A stretch of 12,318 nt of DNA from Baffinella frigidus (GCA_026770585.1 MU646603.1:433885-446202); one strand, 5' to 3'; counted from the first letter of the stretch, positions 1 to 6,076 are shown. The notes: generated by a model from the sequence alone, not told the origin. Numbers and translations are program-made.

Positions 1-200
1 AAAAGGACGCCCGCCCCAACACCTCTCCCCCACCCCAGCAATCCCGTCACCTCGCCACCCTCCTCACAATCCTGTCATCCCCCCCCACCCCCCACTCCTC
101 AATCCCTCCAGCACCTCACTTCAGCTCCAGTACCGAAATACCACGCGGCAGAAACTGTTTCAAGGGCGAGTGCTGGTGCTCTGCTGCAGCAATCGCCCTT
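1..200. other. C-rich leader with no recognised gene
   Basis: The first 120 nt are C/A-rich (CCCC/CACC runs and two CCTCACAATCCTGTCA-like repeats). I see no splice-flanked exon here apart from the weak candidate at 160-183. Confidence 0.5.
160..183 (-). CDS. Alternative last exon of the SAP gene (very short)
   Basis: After TTGCTGCAG the frame reads QSTSTRP and stops at TGA (162-160). It would join, in phase 0, the end of the EEEL segment if the donor at 507-506 is used. The only support is splice-site and phase fit. The sequence lies inside a short inverted repeat (CAAGGGCGA at 161-169 against TCGCCCTTG at 193-201). Confidence 0.2.
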   Translation of the reverse strand, partial: QSTSTRP

Positions 201-239
201 GACAGGCACCGTTTTGTCGCGGGGAGCATTCGGGGCATT

Positions 240-500
240 CAGGTTTCGGGTTCATGGTACAGGGCTCAGGGTTCAGGGTTCAGGGTTCAGGGTTTGGAGT
301 TTCGAGATTCGGGCTTCGGGATTCGGATTTCAGGTTTCGGGTTTCGGGTTCAGGTTTCGGGATTCGGGTTTCAGGTTTCGGGATTCGTGTTTCGTGTTTC
401 GTGTTTCACGTTTCGGATTCAGGGTTCAGGGTTCAGGGTTTCATGTTTCGTGTTTCGGATTTCAGGTTTGGGATTTCGGGTTTCGGGTTTCGGGTGAGGC
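240..500 (+). repeat. Telomere-like heptamer block, TTCAGGG/TTTCGGG variants
   Basis: A seven-base period runs through the block, with TTCAGGG runs at 264-290 and 419-440 and TTTCGGG/TTTCGTG runs between. The G-rich strand is +. Several overlapping open frames here (GFRVQGSGF-type peptides) are repeat translations. The block forms the 3' flank or 3' UTR of the SAP gene. Confidence 0.85.
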
Positions 501-582
501 GCGGCACCAGCTCCTCCTCAGTCATGGCGGGAGCCACAGCCGCGCTGCCGCCCTTGTTCTTCCCTCCACCCGCCGCCGGTGC
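433..582 (-). CDS. Probable terminal exon of the SAP gene
   Basis: After acceptor TGTTGGAACAG the frame reads APAAGGGKNKGGSAAVAPAM, then TEEELVPRLTR, and runs into telomere-like repeat to a TGA at 435-433. The Gly/Lys-rich, then acidic, tail resembles the end of a small nucleic-acid-binding protein. It fits phase 0 from the 1047 donor, or phase 1 from the 1058 donor with an alternative acceptor CTCACAG (start 593). The last 19 residues are translated repeat, which is suspicious. A donor at CTG|GTGCCG (507) would skip them and splice to CAG AGC at 183, ending with a TGA at 162-160. Confidence 0.5.
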   Translation of the reverse strand, partial: APAAGGGKNKGGSAAVAPAMTEEELVPRLTRNPKPEIPNLKSETRNMKP

Positions 583-3500
583 CTGTTCCAACACTGTGAG
601 TCAGCCGGTGCCTGTTCCAACACTGTGGGTCAGAGCGCGTCGTGTGGATCCTTTGTGAGTGGAGTTCCTCTTTTGCAAGCACTCGTGTGTGCCGGACAGG
701 AGAGCTAGGTGCTGGTGTGGGGTTTAGGGATGAGGGTCGGGGGTTCAGGGTTCAGGCAGTAGGGTTTAGGGTTTAGTGTTTAGGGATGAGGGAGAAGGGT
801 GAAGGGTGGAGAGTGTAGGATGCAGGGTTTAGAGTTTAGGGGCTGGGGTTTAGGGTATAATTTAGGGGTTGGGGTTCAGGGTATAGTTTAGGGGTTGGGG
901 TTTAGGGTTTAGGGTCTGGGGGTTAAGGTGCAGGCTGCATGGTTAAAGGTTTATGGTGTAGGGTTTAGGGTTGGGGGTTTGGGGTTCGTGGTTTAGGGTT
1001 TGGGGTGCAGGGTTTAGCGTTCAGCGTGAAGAGGTTGGGCGCTCACCGAAAGCTCACCCTTGAACCGCTCCTCGCGCGACTTGATCTTCTCGATCTTGGT
1101 GTCCTGGTTGAGGGTTTGGGGTTTAGGGTTTAGGGTTTAAGAGTTAGGGGGGTGAGAGTTGAGGGTTTAGGGCTTATGGTTTAGGGGGGTTAGGGTTCAA
1201 GGTGTAGGTCCCACGCAGCCGCTGGCCTCGCCGTTCGCTTCGCTCGGGTGTTTGCACGCCTGTGCATGCAGCGTTGGATGCGACGCCTTGGTGGGAGGCC
1301 TATCTCCCTCTCTCTCTCGCTCTCTCTCTCTCTCTCCCTCCCTCCCTCTCTCTCTATATCTCTCCCTCTCTCCAAAAGGTCTCGAGGATCATGGATCCTT
1401 TTGTCAACATACGAAACAGTAGTGCCAGCGTGCTAGAAACCTTGTAGGCGATCGGGAGGCTGAACTTGGCAGCGCGCGCGACGCGGCGCCCTCTCTCTCT
1501 CTCTCTATCTCTCTCGCATTCATACCATATCTCAATCTCTCTCGCCTTCCCTCTCCCGCTCTCTCTCTCTCTCCCTCTCTCTATCTATCTATCTCTCTCT
1601 CACTCATACTCTATCTCAATCTCTCTCGCAATCTCTCTCTCCCTCTCACTGTCTAAAAATGCTCGAGGATCTTGGAACCGTGTGTTAACACACGGAACGT
1701 GTGGGGCCCCAAAAGTTCTCGAGGAGCTTGGATTCTTTTGGCAACACACTCAATATGAGGGCGTTCGTTCGTGAAACCTTGGACGCGATCGGCAGGCCGA
1801 ACTTGGCAGCGCGCGCGACGCGGCGCTCTCTCTCTCTCTGTCTCTCTGTCTCTCTGTCTCTCTGTCTCTCTCTCTATATCTATCTCTCTATCTATCTCTC
1901 TCTCACACACACTCACTCACACTCTATCTCAATCTCTCTCTCTCCCTCTCCCTCTCCCTATCTCTGTCCAAAAATCCTCGAAAAGCTTGCCGAACCTTGG
2001 ACGCGATCGGGAGGCCGAACTTGGCAGCGCGCGCGACGCGGCGCTCCTCCTCGTTCATCTCCAGAGGGTTCTTGTCATCCGCCGCCGCAGCCTGCGAGCC
2101 CACCCAGAAATCCTCAGAAATCAGAAACCGCCCAGGAGGAGAAGGTGCTCGTGTTCATCTCCAAAGGGTTCTTGTCATCTGCAGCCGTAGCCTGCGAGCC
2201 TCGCCAGAAATCAGAGATTTTCCACGCCTCCTCGAAGAGGAGGAGAAAGTGCTCTCGCCCAGCCCCCCGGCCCGTCAGGAGTCAGGAGTCATGAAACCCC
2301 GGAAAGTAGCTGGGACACTCCAGAAGCTGCCTCACCACCCACCCCGCCAGAAATCAGAAACCGGCGAGGAGGAGAAAGTGCTGGCCCAGCCCCCCGGCCC
2401 GTCAGGAGTCATGGCACCCCGAAAAGTAGCTGGGACACCCCAGAAGCTGCCTCGCCCCCCACGCCCCGGTATCACTCAACGCTACAAGACCTGCCCTCAG
2501 AGCCTTAGAGCCTAGATACCCACATCATCCACGCCGTGGCCCGCATGGGGTGATGTTGGTATCTATGCCACAACCACCACCCCGCAACCTCCGCCGCGCC
2601 TGCCACGCTGCTCCGCGCCTCTCCGCTCCCTGCTGCATCCTCGCATCGGCCTGACAAGCATGTTGCTGAGCTGCTGGGGTCCGGGGGGGGGGGGCGGGTG
2701 CGCGCCCGTGGAAAGATTCGTTCGCGGCCCCAATGGGATAAGCATGGTTCCGTGCGCCACGGCCGGATGTCGCGCTGAGAGAGAGATGCGGGGTGCATCT
2801 GCTAAGATGCGAGTGCGCAACGCGCCCTGTTGAGCCACTCTCCACCTAACTGGTCCAGAGAACTGAGATGCTTGCCAGCTACAATTCCGAGGAATCCACG
2901 GTTGCAAGGGGAATCCAGATTCGAGATGCTCCTACCCACTGGACCCACCATCAGCGAGGTGCTGCACTCGCTGATCGCGGATCCCACAAAGTTGACACTC
3001 TCCCGTGAGTCCGTGCTTGAGGATGCCCAAAACGCTGGACGCTCGCGCTTCCTGGCATGATTCCCTGCGATAATTCCCGGCCTTCCGGCCAAGCTGGGGA
3101 GTTTTGGCATCCCAAGCAACCTCAGCAACCGAATTCAGGAGGAAAGCCCTCACGGTGGCGTACAGCCTGCACGGCCCGCTACGTTGTCCCCCGCAACGGC
3201 CCGGCAACCACCAGCAACCCGTTGCAGCTTTTAACCGGATCGGGTACTGTAGTAAATTTCAGGTAAACCGGACATATCTGTCCGGTATCTCCCGTCAGCA
3301 GTTCGAGGTCCCTAGGGTTTCCTACCGTAGGGCCACAGGAAAGATGTGTTTAAAAATAAAATACCCGAATCCTTGGGAGGATCCGGTAAAAGCTGCTACG
3401 GGTTGCTGGTGGAAGCACCTCTGTAGTCTTCTCGTCAGCAGCCGCAGCAGGGGTCTCCTCCTTCTTCGCCTCCTCAGTGGGTTTCGCTGCGGCGGGAGCA

Positions 3501-4096
3501 GCCTCCTTCACAGCCGCAGCCGCAGGCTTCTCCGCCGCCGCCGGTGCCGCCGCTGCGGCCGCCGCCTCCACCGGTGCTGCCGCCGGCGTGGAATCCTCCA
3601 GCAGCCTCTGTGGGAGTGGGGTGGGACTAGTCAGGGGCGGCGCCCGAGTTCCGAACAGGGGTCTTGGAGGGAACCGCCCGGTCGTCAAGGGCTGTTTGAA
3701 TCCTCCAGGTCCATCAGGACCACTGCACCGCCAGCGGCGCATCCGCCAGGCCCTTGGCGCGGCAGCCGGCAGTTGCTTGGCCCGTCATCACCGAAACCCC
3801 GATCTCGCCTGTACCTTGCGCACACCGGACTCGCCAGCCTTGCCCCGTGCATTCCAAACACCAGAAAACACACCATTCCGCACGAACATCGGTGTGCTCC
3901 CCAGCGCGGTGAGACACTTCTCTGCCACATTCCAGCTGGCAGAGGGCGGGAACAAGTGGGCGGGCCTGGGTCAGAAGGGGTGGAGAGGCACCGCGACGAG
4001 GTCCGCCTTTTTGCCCGTGTGCGGGAGACCCTTCTCCTTGAGGAGCTCTGTGAGGTCCGCCACCTTGAGCGCGTTCAGCTCCGCTTCCGTCGACAT
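433..4096 (-). CDS. Multi-exon SAP-domain RNA-binding/mRNA-export factor, Tho1/SARNP (CIP29)-like
   Basis: Gene model: 4096-3992, 3607-3419, 2091-1996, (optional 1825-1778, 1488-1441, 1259-1215), 1103-1047, 582-433. Seen: the joined exons give an N-terminal SAP helix-extended-helix (residues about 5-38) ending LVA|RLLED across intron 1. An Ala/Pro/Lys/Glu linker follows (about 39-98), then the acidic/basic motif EEERRVARAAKFGLP, then EKIKSREERFK and a Gly/Lys tail. All introns can be read in phase 0 with GT-AG ends. Known: Tho1/SARNP/MOS11 proteins are about 200 aa, with one N-terminal SAP domain and repeated RA-x-RFG motifs in a basic C-terminal half. They bind nucleic acid and work with the TREX/UAP56 mRNA-export machinery in the nucleus. 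Inferred: nuclear mRNP packaging or export. With or without the optional exons the product is about 195-240 aa, which fits the family. The 3' end is the least certain part. The introns hold telomere-like and GA repeats. Confidence 0.78.
583..620 (-). repeat. Tandem duplicated splice acceptor before the SAP terminal exon
   Basis: A 27-nt unit, GCCGGTGCCTGTTCCAACAC with following TGTGRGTCA, occurs twice in tandem on the plus strand (574-626). On the minus strand this duplicates GTTGGAACAG|GCACCGGC, i.e. the acceptor plus the first 8 exon bases, giving up to three usable AGs. The upstream copy leads to a TGA almost at once. Confidence 0.6.
712..1022 (+). repeat. Degenerate TTTAGGG block
   Basis: GGTTTAGGG, GGGGTTTAGG and TATAATTTAGG variants are present at roughly seven-base spacing. 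On the sense strand of the SAP gene this is C-rich intron sequence between the REERFK exon and the terminal exon. Confidence 0.85.
1047..1103 (-). CDS. SAP gene exon with second basic motif (EKIKSREERFK)
   Basis: The acceptor is CCTCAACCAG, made by the C-rich telomere-like repeat, followed by GACACCAAGATCGAGAAG. The peptide is DTKIEKIKSREERFKGELS. EKIKSREERF matches the K-x-R-x-x-R-F type motif seen near the C terminus of SARNP-like proteins. Two identical GTGAGC donors lie 11 nt apart. Using the distal one gives 57 nt in phase 0; using the proximal one ends at 1058 in phase 1. The exon is an island of unique sequence between telomere-like blocks. Confidence 0.74.
1108..1205 (+). repeat. Short TTTAGGG block
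   Basis: Three near-perfect TTTAGGG units sit at 1119-1139 with degenerate ones on both sides. On the minus strand the block ends in CTCAACCAG, the acceptor of the REERFK exon. Confidence 0.8.
1215..1259 (-). CDS. Candidate small SAP-gene exon (hydrophilic linker)
   Basis: There are 15 codons between GCATGCACAG and TGC|GTGGGA, reading ACKHPSEANGEASGC. Both ends are phase 0, consistent with every other intron of the gene. The composition is hydrophilic and linker-like. No family motif supports it, so it rests on splice-site fit and position between the RAxKFG copies and the last RFK motif. Confidence 0.3.
1300..1372 (+). repeat. (CT)n microsatellite
   Basis: CT/CCCT repeat with small interruptions. 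It reads as (GA)n in the sense of the SAP gene. Open frames over it (SLSLSL / RERERE) are artefacts. Confidence 0.9.
1441..1488 (-). pseudogene. Third, diverged copy of the SAP-gene RAxKFG exon
   Basis: The segment encodes RRVARAAKFSLPIAYK, so the Gly of the FG motif has become Ser and the Ser before the last Lys has become Tyr. The donor AAG|GTTTCTAG is kept. The (GA)n tract upstream now ends AGGGCGCC, so the AG directly before the motif is displaced by two bases; only an AG further up the repeat restores the frame. The motif loss and weakened acceptor suggest decay. It could still act as a variant third repeat. Confidence 0.45.
1491..1655 (+). repeat. (CT)n microsatellite next to RAxKFG copy 3
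   Basis: Interrupted CTCT repeat containing two copies of a CAT(A)CTCAATCTCTCTCGC-like subunit (1519-1545 and 1600-1632). It abuts the coding motif at 1488, so the repeat itself supplies the acceptor region. Confidence 0.88.
1656..1780. repeat. Duplicated intron segment with CTCGAGGA motif and 18-bp palindrome
   Basis: The motif AAAANNCTCGAGGANCTTGG recurs at about 1375, 1656 and 1712, with a weaker copy at 1970. Each time it lies between a CT tract and the next RAxKFG copy, showing that exon plus flanking intron were duplicated together. Positions 1678-1695 are a perfect 18-bp palindrome, CCGTGTGTTAACACACGG. Confidence 0.6.
1778..1825 (-). CDS. Possible tandem duplicate exon of the SAP gene, RAxKFG copy 2
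   Basis: The 48 nt encode RRVARAAKFGLPIASK, identical in protein to the end of exon 3. One synonymous change is visible (Leu CTC to CTG). It sits directly after a (GA)n tract whose last AG can act as acceptor, and ends AAG|GTTTCAC. Spliced in phase 0 it would add a second RFG-type motif. Family members do carry several such motifs, so inclusion is plausible. The pyrimidine-poor GA acceptor context is unusual, however, and the copy could be silent. Confidence 0.5.
1826..1972 (+). repeat. (CT)n/(CTGT)n microsatellite next to RAxKFG copy 2
   Basis: CT repeat with regular CTGT and TATC interruptions and a short CACACACTCACTCACA core. It directly abuts the coding motif that begins at 1825 on the minus strand. 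Confidence 0.9.
1996..2091 (-). CDS. SAP gene exon 3 (first RAxKFG motif)
   Basis: There are 32 codons after acceptor GGGCTCGCAG and before donor TCCAAG|GTTCGG. The peptide starts AAAADDKNPLEMNEEE and ends RRVARAAKFGLPIASK. The latter matches the repeated R-A-x-R-F-G motif of the SARNP/Tho1 C-terminal half, where it contributes to nucleic-acid and partner binding. It joins exon 2 in phase 0 (TTE|AAAADD). Intron 2 (3418-2092) is 1,327 nt, the longest in this gene, and holds a partial copy of this exon (2191-2129), a 118-nt tandem unit and an unexplained non-repetitive segment. Confidence 0.84.
2129..2191 (-). pseudogene. Partial duplicate of SAP exon 3 (acceptor plus first 13 codons)
   Basis: The sequence repeats GCCTCGCAG|GCT and the coding stretch AxAADDKNPLEMN (one Ala to Thr change and a Leu CTG/TTG synonymous change). 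It then runs out of the exon after ATGAAC into STFSSWA, in intron-type repeat sequence. It can still be read as a phase-0 cassette ending GCG|GTTTCT. It lacks the EEE-RRVARAAKFG part, so it is more likely a relic than a used exon. The intact exon lies about 100 nt downstream in transcript direction. Confidence 0.6.
2202..2480. repeat. About 118-nt tandem unit in SAP intron 2
   Basis: Two and a half copies. Each has GTCAGGAGTCATG, then CCCCG-AAAGTAGCTGGGACA, then CCAGAAGCTGCCTC, then CGCCAGAAATCAGAAACCG, then GAGGAGAAAGTGCT. The copy starts are near 2275 and 2400, and a partial copy lies at 2202-2274. A minus-strand frame across it is interrupted by a stop in one copy and shows no synonymous bias, so I treat it as intronic repeat. 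Confidence 0.65.
2520..3340. other. Non-repetitive segment in SAP intron 2, identity unknown
   Basis: About 800 nt free of the local repeats and lower in GC than its flanks. Both strands stay open over 2830-3128: 76 codons on + ending SRFLA, 108 codons on - ending CALAS. I recognise neither peptide. The stretch could be a decayed inserted element, an intron-nested gene, or chance. It contains the perfect inverted repeat ACCGGACA-TATC-TGTCCGGT (3267-3286). At 3308-3335 there is CCTAGGGTTTCCTACCGTAGGG, which resembles the core of the MITEs further right. No splice-flanked family motif was found. Confidence 0.4.
3419..3607 (-). CDS. SAP gene exon 2 (end of SAP domain, Ala/Pro/Lys/Glu linker)
   Basis: There are 63 codons between acceptor CCCACAG|AGG and donor ACAGAG|GTGCTT. 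The exon begins RLLEDSTP, the last SAP helix. It continues as a low-complexity linker of Ala runs with Pro, Lys and Glu (for example AAAEKPAAAAVKEAAP and EEAKKEE) and ends DEKTTE. Such Ala/Glu/Lys linkers are common between the SAP domain and the RFG motifs in this family, and are probably disordered. The codons favour G/C at the third position. Both boundaries are phase 0. The frame stays open past the donor for another 23 codons, but the next recognisable family sequence (exon 3) joins only if the GTGCTT donor is used. Confidence 0.82.
3992..4096 (-). CDS. SAP gene exon 1 (start codon and most of the SAP domain)
   Basis: The ATG is at 4096-4094. The exon encodes 35 codons, MSTEAELNAL then KVADLTELLKEKGLPHTGKK and ADLVA, and ends GCG|GTGCC (donor at 3991-3990). 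The pattern L-x-V-x-x-L-x-x-x-L-x-x-x-G-L-P-x-x-G-x-K-x-x-L-V is the SAP consensus. I chose this start because the peptide opens directly into the first SAP helix, as in Tho1/SARNP. The phase-0 join to AGGCTGCTGGAG at 3607 completes the domain as LVARLLED. Intron 1 (3991-3608) is 384 nt and ends in CCCACTCCCACAG. Reads on the plus strand through this exon are antisense shadows. Confidence 0.87.
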
Positions 4097-4431
4097 CTTC
4101 TCGGCAGCCCTTGACCTGGACGAAGCACGCGGACCCTGTCAAATTGAGTCTGGGTCCTGTCATTTCCTCCAGCACACGGTTCAAAAAAGCAAGGTTCACA
4201 ATGGAAATGACACACGAGCCATCTTCGATTCGACCCACTTTTAGTTGAGCCATTTTGTCAACTTACGAAAGTTATCAACTTACGAAATTAGCCAACCGAC
4301 ACCACACCAAGTGGCACCTTGCTGCGCCCCCTCTTGACCCGCAGGTGCCCCCACCTCCCCAGTTGACCTCGCTGACGGTTCGCCATGATGTGTGCTGCCT
4401 CCCCTGCCACAGCGCGTGCGTGTTCCCGGCC
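4097..4431. promoter_or_regulatory. Divergent intergenic region between SAP gene and small plus-strand gene
   Basis: This holds the presumed 5' UTR/promoter of the SAP gene and the left flank of the plus-strand gene. The only structure seen is a direct repeat TCAACTTACGAAA (4258-4270 and 4276-4288), also echoed at 1402-1414. No TATA box can be assigned with confidence. Confidence 0.35.
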
Positions 4432-4464
4432 ATGATTTTAGAACCAGAAGGGCAGCTGGAAATG
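4432..4464 (+). CDS. Candidate first exon of the small plus-strand gene
   Basis: ATG followed by ten codons (MILEPEGQLEM) up to ATG|GTGACA, phase 0. The support is only the start codon, the donor and the phase. An in-frame open stretch continues upstream without a stop, so a further 5' exon or start is possible. Confidence 0.3.
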
Positions 4465-6057
4465 GTGACAGGGCTGGTATTTTTGGCGAAAGTTGGGAGG
4501 GCTGGAGCGCGGCTGGGGGCGGAGGGGAGCGCTGTACATGCAAGTCGCAGTTGGCTGTGTCTGGTCCGTCTTCGTACAGAACTCGCGGGATCGGCCTGCC
4601 CCTCAGCGTCCCAAGGAGTTCTGCGGCCCTTGCCTGTGTGCTTCCACAGGCGCTGGAACTGATTGCCTCACTGGATGGTATGCTGAGCCGAGGCTGGTGT
4701 GTTTCGCAGATCCACGCTAGCGTTGGCGCCTGTATGAGAATGTTCTCCGAGCTGAAGGTGCGTGCCGCTTCTGCTGTCCACCAGCCCTGAGCAACGCGCG
4801 GTGCTGCTTGCGGAGAAACCATTTTTCGATACAGCAGTGTCTACAGAGCGCTGCGGCCCGGGCCGCACCAGGCCACCGCTGTCAAAGTGGAACCGAGTGG
4901 ATTTGTGCTGTCCCTCAGACGGAGCGTTGGTGCTTTGTGTTCCTTCTATTTGCATGCATCGCTGCCCCCGAGTTGCAGCTGCTGTGCAGGCGTTGTGACA
5001 GGTGCTGACGTGAGTTTGGTGGTGTCCGGGCGACAGGACATGAGCTATCAGAACAGCTGGAGCTGGTTCCTGAAGCCGCGCGCCCAGGCCAAGGAGAAGA
5101 AGCTCCTCGAGAACTTCCACGCGGTAAGCACCGGACCTGTTTTTGTCTTTCTTTGCATCTGCAGGGGCCTGCGACCTGCCGGGGTTCTGTGCCCCAACCG
5201 ATGGTTAAGGGATAGAGCGGCAGCAGACTGCGCGTGGATGACCATGTTGTTCGCATTTTGTTCTCACGGCTTTCGCGGCATGGCTGGTTGCTGAGGCAAC
5301 TTTGCTTCCACGCGGAAAACAGCCCCGAACCTGTTTTTGCTCCTCGTTTGCATCTGTATCCCTCAAGTGGCGAGTAGCGTGTTAATCTCCTACTTCAGGT
5401 CGTAGGCCCCTACGTATTATGCTCCTACTTCAGGTCGTAGGCTCCTAGGCGTGTAAGTAGGGGCCTGCGACATGATGGGCATCATGTATGATCCCGCCGC
5501 AAGTTAAGGGCTAGGGTTGGGGTGTTGGGTTGGTTTAGGGTTTAGAAGATCGTGCAGTCGTCTGGGACTCTGCCTTTGTGGGGCTGTGTCTTTCCGTGAT
5601 TCTGAATCCTTGCGTGCTCCGCGTTTCCATCTGGAAAGGGCTGGCAGCAGACTGCGTGCAATGGCGGCCATTTTTCGTCACAGCCTTCATTGTATCGCTG
5701 GAGCAACGTTGCACTGCGAGTTTGGACGCACTTTCCAAACCACCATTGCCCTGCATTTCCTCGGGGATTATTCACGTCTACATTGGTACCTCACTCACAA
5801 GGAGGCGCACACCCCTCGGACCCGACAGTAACCCTGTGACCTTGAGTGACCATGGGGTCACATTTGACCCCATCCTAGGGCCCTACGGTAGGGCGTATGA
5901 GCCTACTGTGCACTTCATGGATAGCCCTACGGTTCTGAGAGAGGCTCTCGCGCGCCGGAACCGTATCTCTCCTGTTTCGATACTGCAACCGTTCGCTGAC
6001 CACCATGCTCACCGCTCACCGCAGGCTGGATTCCCCCTGCCGAAGGGGATGCACTGA
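4432..6057 (+). CDS. Small plus-strand gene of unknown function, three to four exons
   Basis: Model: 4432-4464, 4650-4757, 5037-5123, 6025-6057, all introns phase 0 with GT-AG ends, giving 86 residues. I do not recognise the family. Visible: a short start (MILEPEGQLEM), a helical segment beginning ALELIASLDGML and ending ACMRMFSELK, a Trp/Lys-rich segment SWSWFLKPRAQAKEKK, and the end FHA|AGFPLPKGMH. No signal peptide or membrane segment is evident. The two middle exons have the best support (donors AAG|GTGCGT and GCG|GTAAGC). Translation might instead start at the ATG at 5040, giving a 38-residue product. The last intron contains MITE remnants. The neighbours are the divergent SAP gene and the convergent VWA gene. 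Confidence 0.4.
4650..4757 (+). CDS. Exon of small plus-strand gene (36 codons)
   Basis: Acceptor GTGCTTCCACAG and donor CTGAAG|GTGCGT flank a 36-codon open segment, ALELIASLDGMLSRGWCV then SQIHASVGACMRMFSELK. Its regular hydrophobic spacing suggests alpha-helix. Both ends are phase 0. The family is unknown. Confidence 0.5.
5037..5123 (+). CDS. Exon of small plus-strand gene (Trp/Lys-rich)
   Basis: Acceptor GGGCGACAG and the strong donor GCG|GTAAGCAC flank 29 codons: D, then MSYQNSWSWF, LKPRAQAKEK and KLLENFHA. The ATG at 5040-5042 could serve as a start if the upstream exons are not used. The amphipathic basic stretch AQAKEKKLLENF looks helical. Both ends are phase 0. Confidence 0.55.
5357..5370 (+). 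mobile_element. Solo terminal repeat of MITE family A
   Basis: TATCCCTCAAGTGG is identical over its first 13 bases to the left terminal repeat of the complete element at 6077-6180. No partner end is found nearby, so this is a truncated copy. Confidence 0.55.
5387..5471. repeat. Small foldback repeat with duplicated left arm
   Basis: CTCCTACTTCAGGTCGTAGG occurs at 5387-5406 and again at 5422-5441. The right part, GTAGGGGCCTGCGAC (5457-5471), is the reverse complement of GTCGTAGGCCCCTAC with one mismatch. The arrangement is a palindromic element with a 35-nt internal tandem repeat. No coding capacity. Confidence 0.6.
5505..5545 (+). repeat. Very short telomere-like tract
   Basis: AGGGCTAGGGTTGGGGTGTT, then GGTTTAGGGTTTAG. 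It is the only such tract inside the plus-strand gene, where it lies with the G-rich strand in sense orientation. Confidence 0.5.
5783..5925 (+). mobile_element. Degenerate MITE cluster: left end of family B joined to a family A copy
   Basis: GGTACCTCACTCACAAGGAG (5785-5804) matches the left terminal repeat of family B. From about 5840, CTTGAGTGACCATGGGGTCA, then CCTAGGGCCCTACGGTAGGG, then CCTACTGTGCACTTCATGGATAG match the length of the family A element at 6077-6180 with substitutions. No open reading frame for a transposase. Confidence 0.6.
6025..6057 (+). CDS. Candidate last exon of small plus-strand gene
   Basis: After CGCTCACCGCAG the phase-0 frame reads AGFPLPKGMH and stops at TGA (6055-6057). 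This gives a sensible C-terminus after LLENFHA. The acceptor is good, but the intron (5124-6024) is long and other exons may intervene. Confidence 0.35.
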   Translation, partial: AGFPLPKGMH

Positions 6058-6076
6058 AGCGCCGAGCCGTGAGTAG

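Noticed and set aside
199-708. Plus-strand open frames with GFRVQGSGF peptides
   Set aside because: Translations of TTCAGGG/TTTCGGG heptamers, where all frames lack stops.
2202-2480. Coding repeat (VMKPRKVAGTLQKLP / VMAPRKVAGTPQKLP on plus)
   Set aside because: The copies differ mainly by replacement changes in this frame, and the reverse frame has a stop in one copy. It behaves as an intronic tandem repeat.
3104-4244. Plus-strand open frames of 336 and 255 codons
   Set aside because: Antisense shadows of SAP exons 1 and 2. The minus strand has the SAP domain, correct splice sites and phase.
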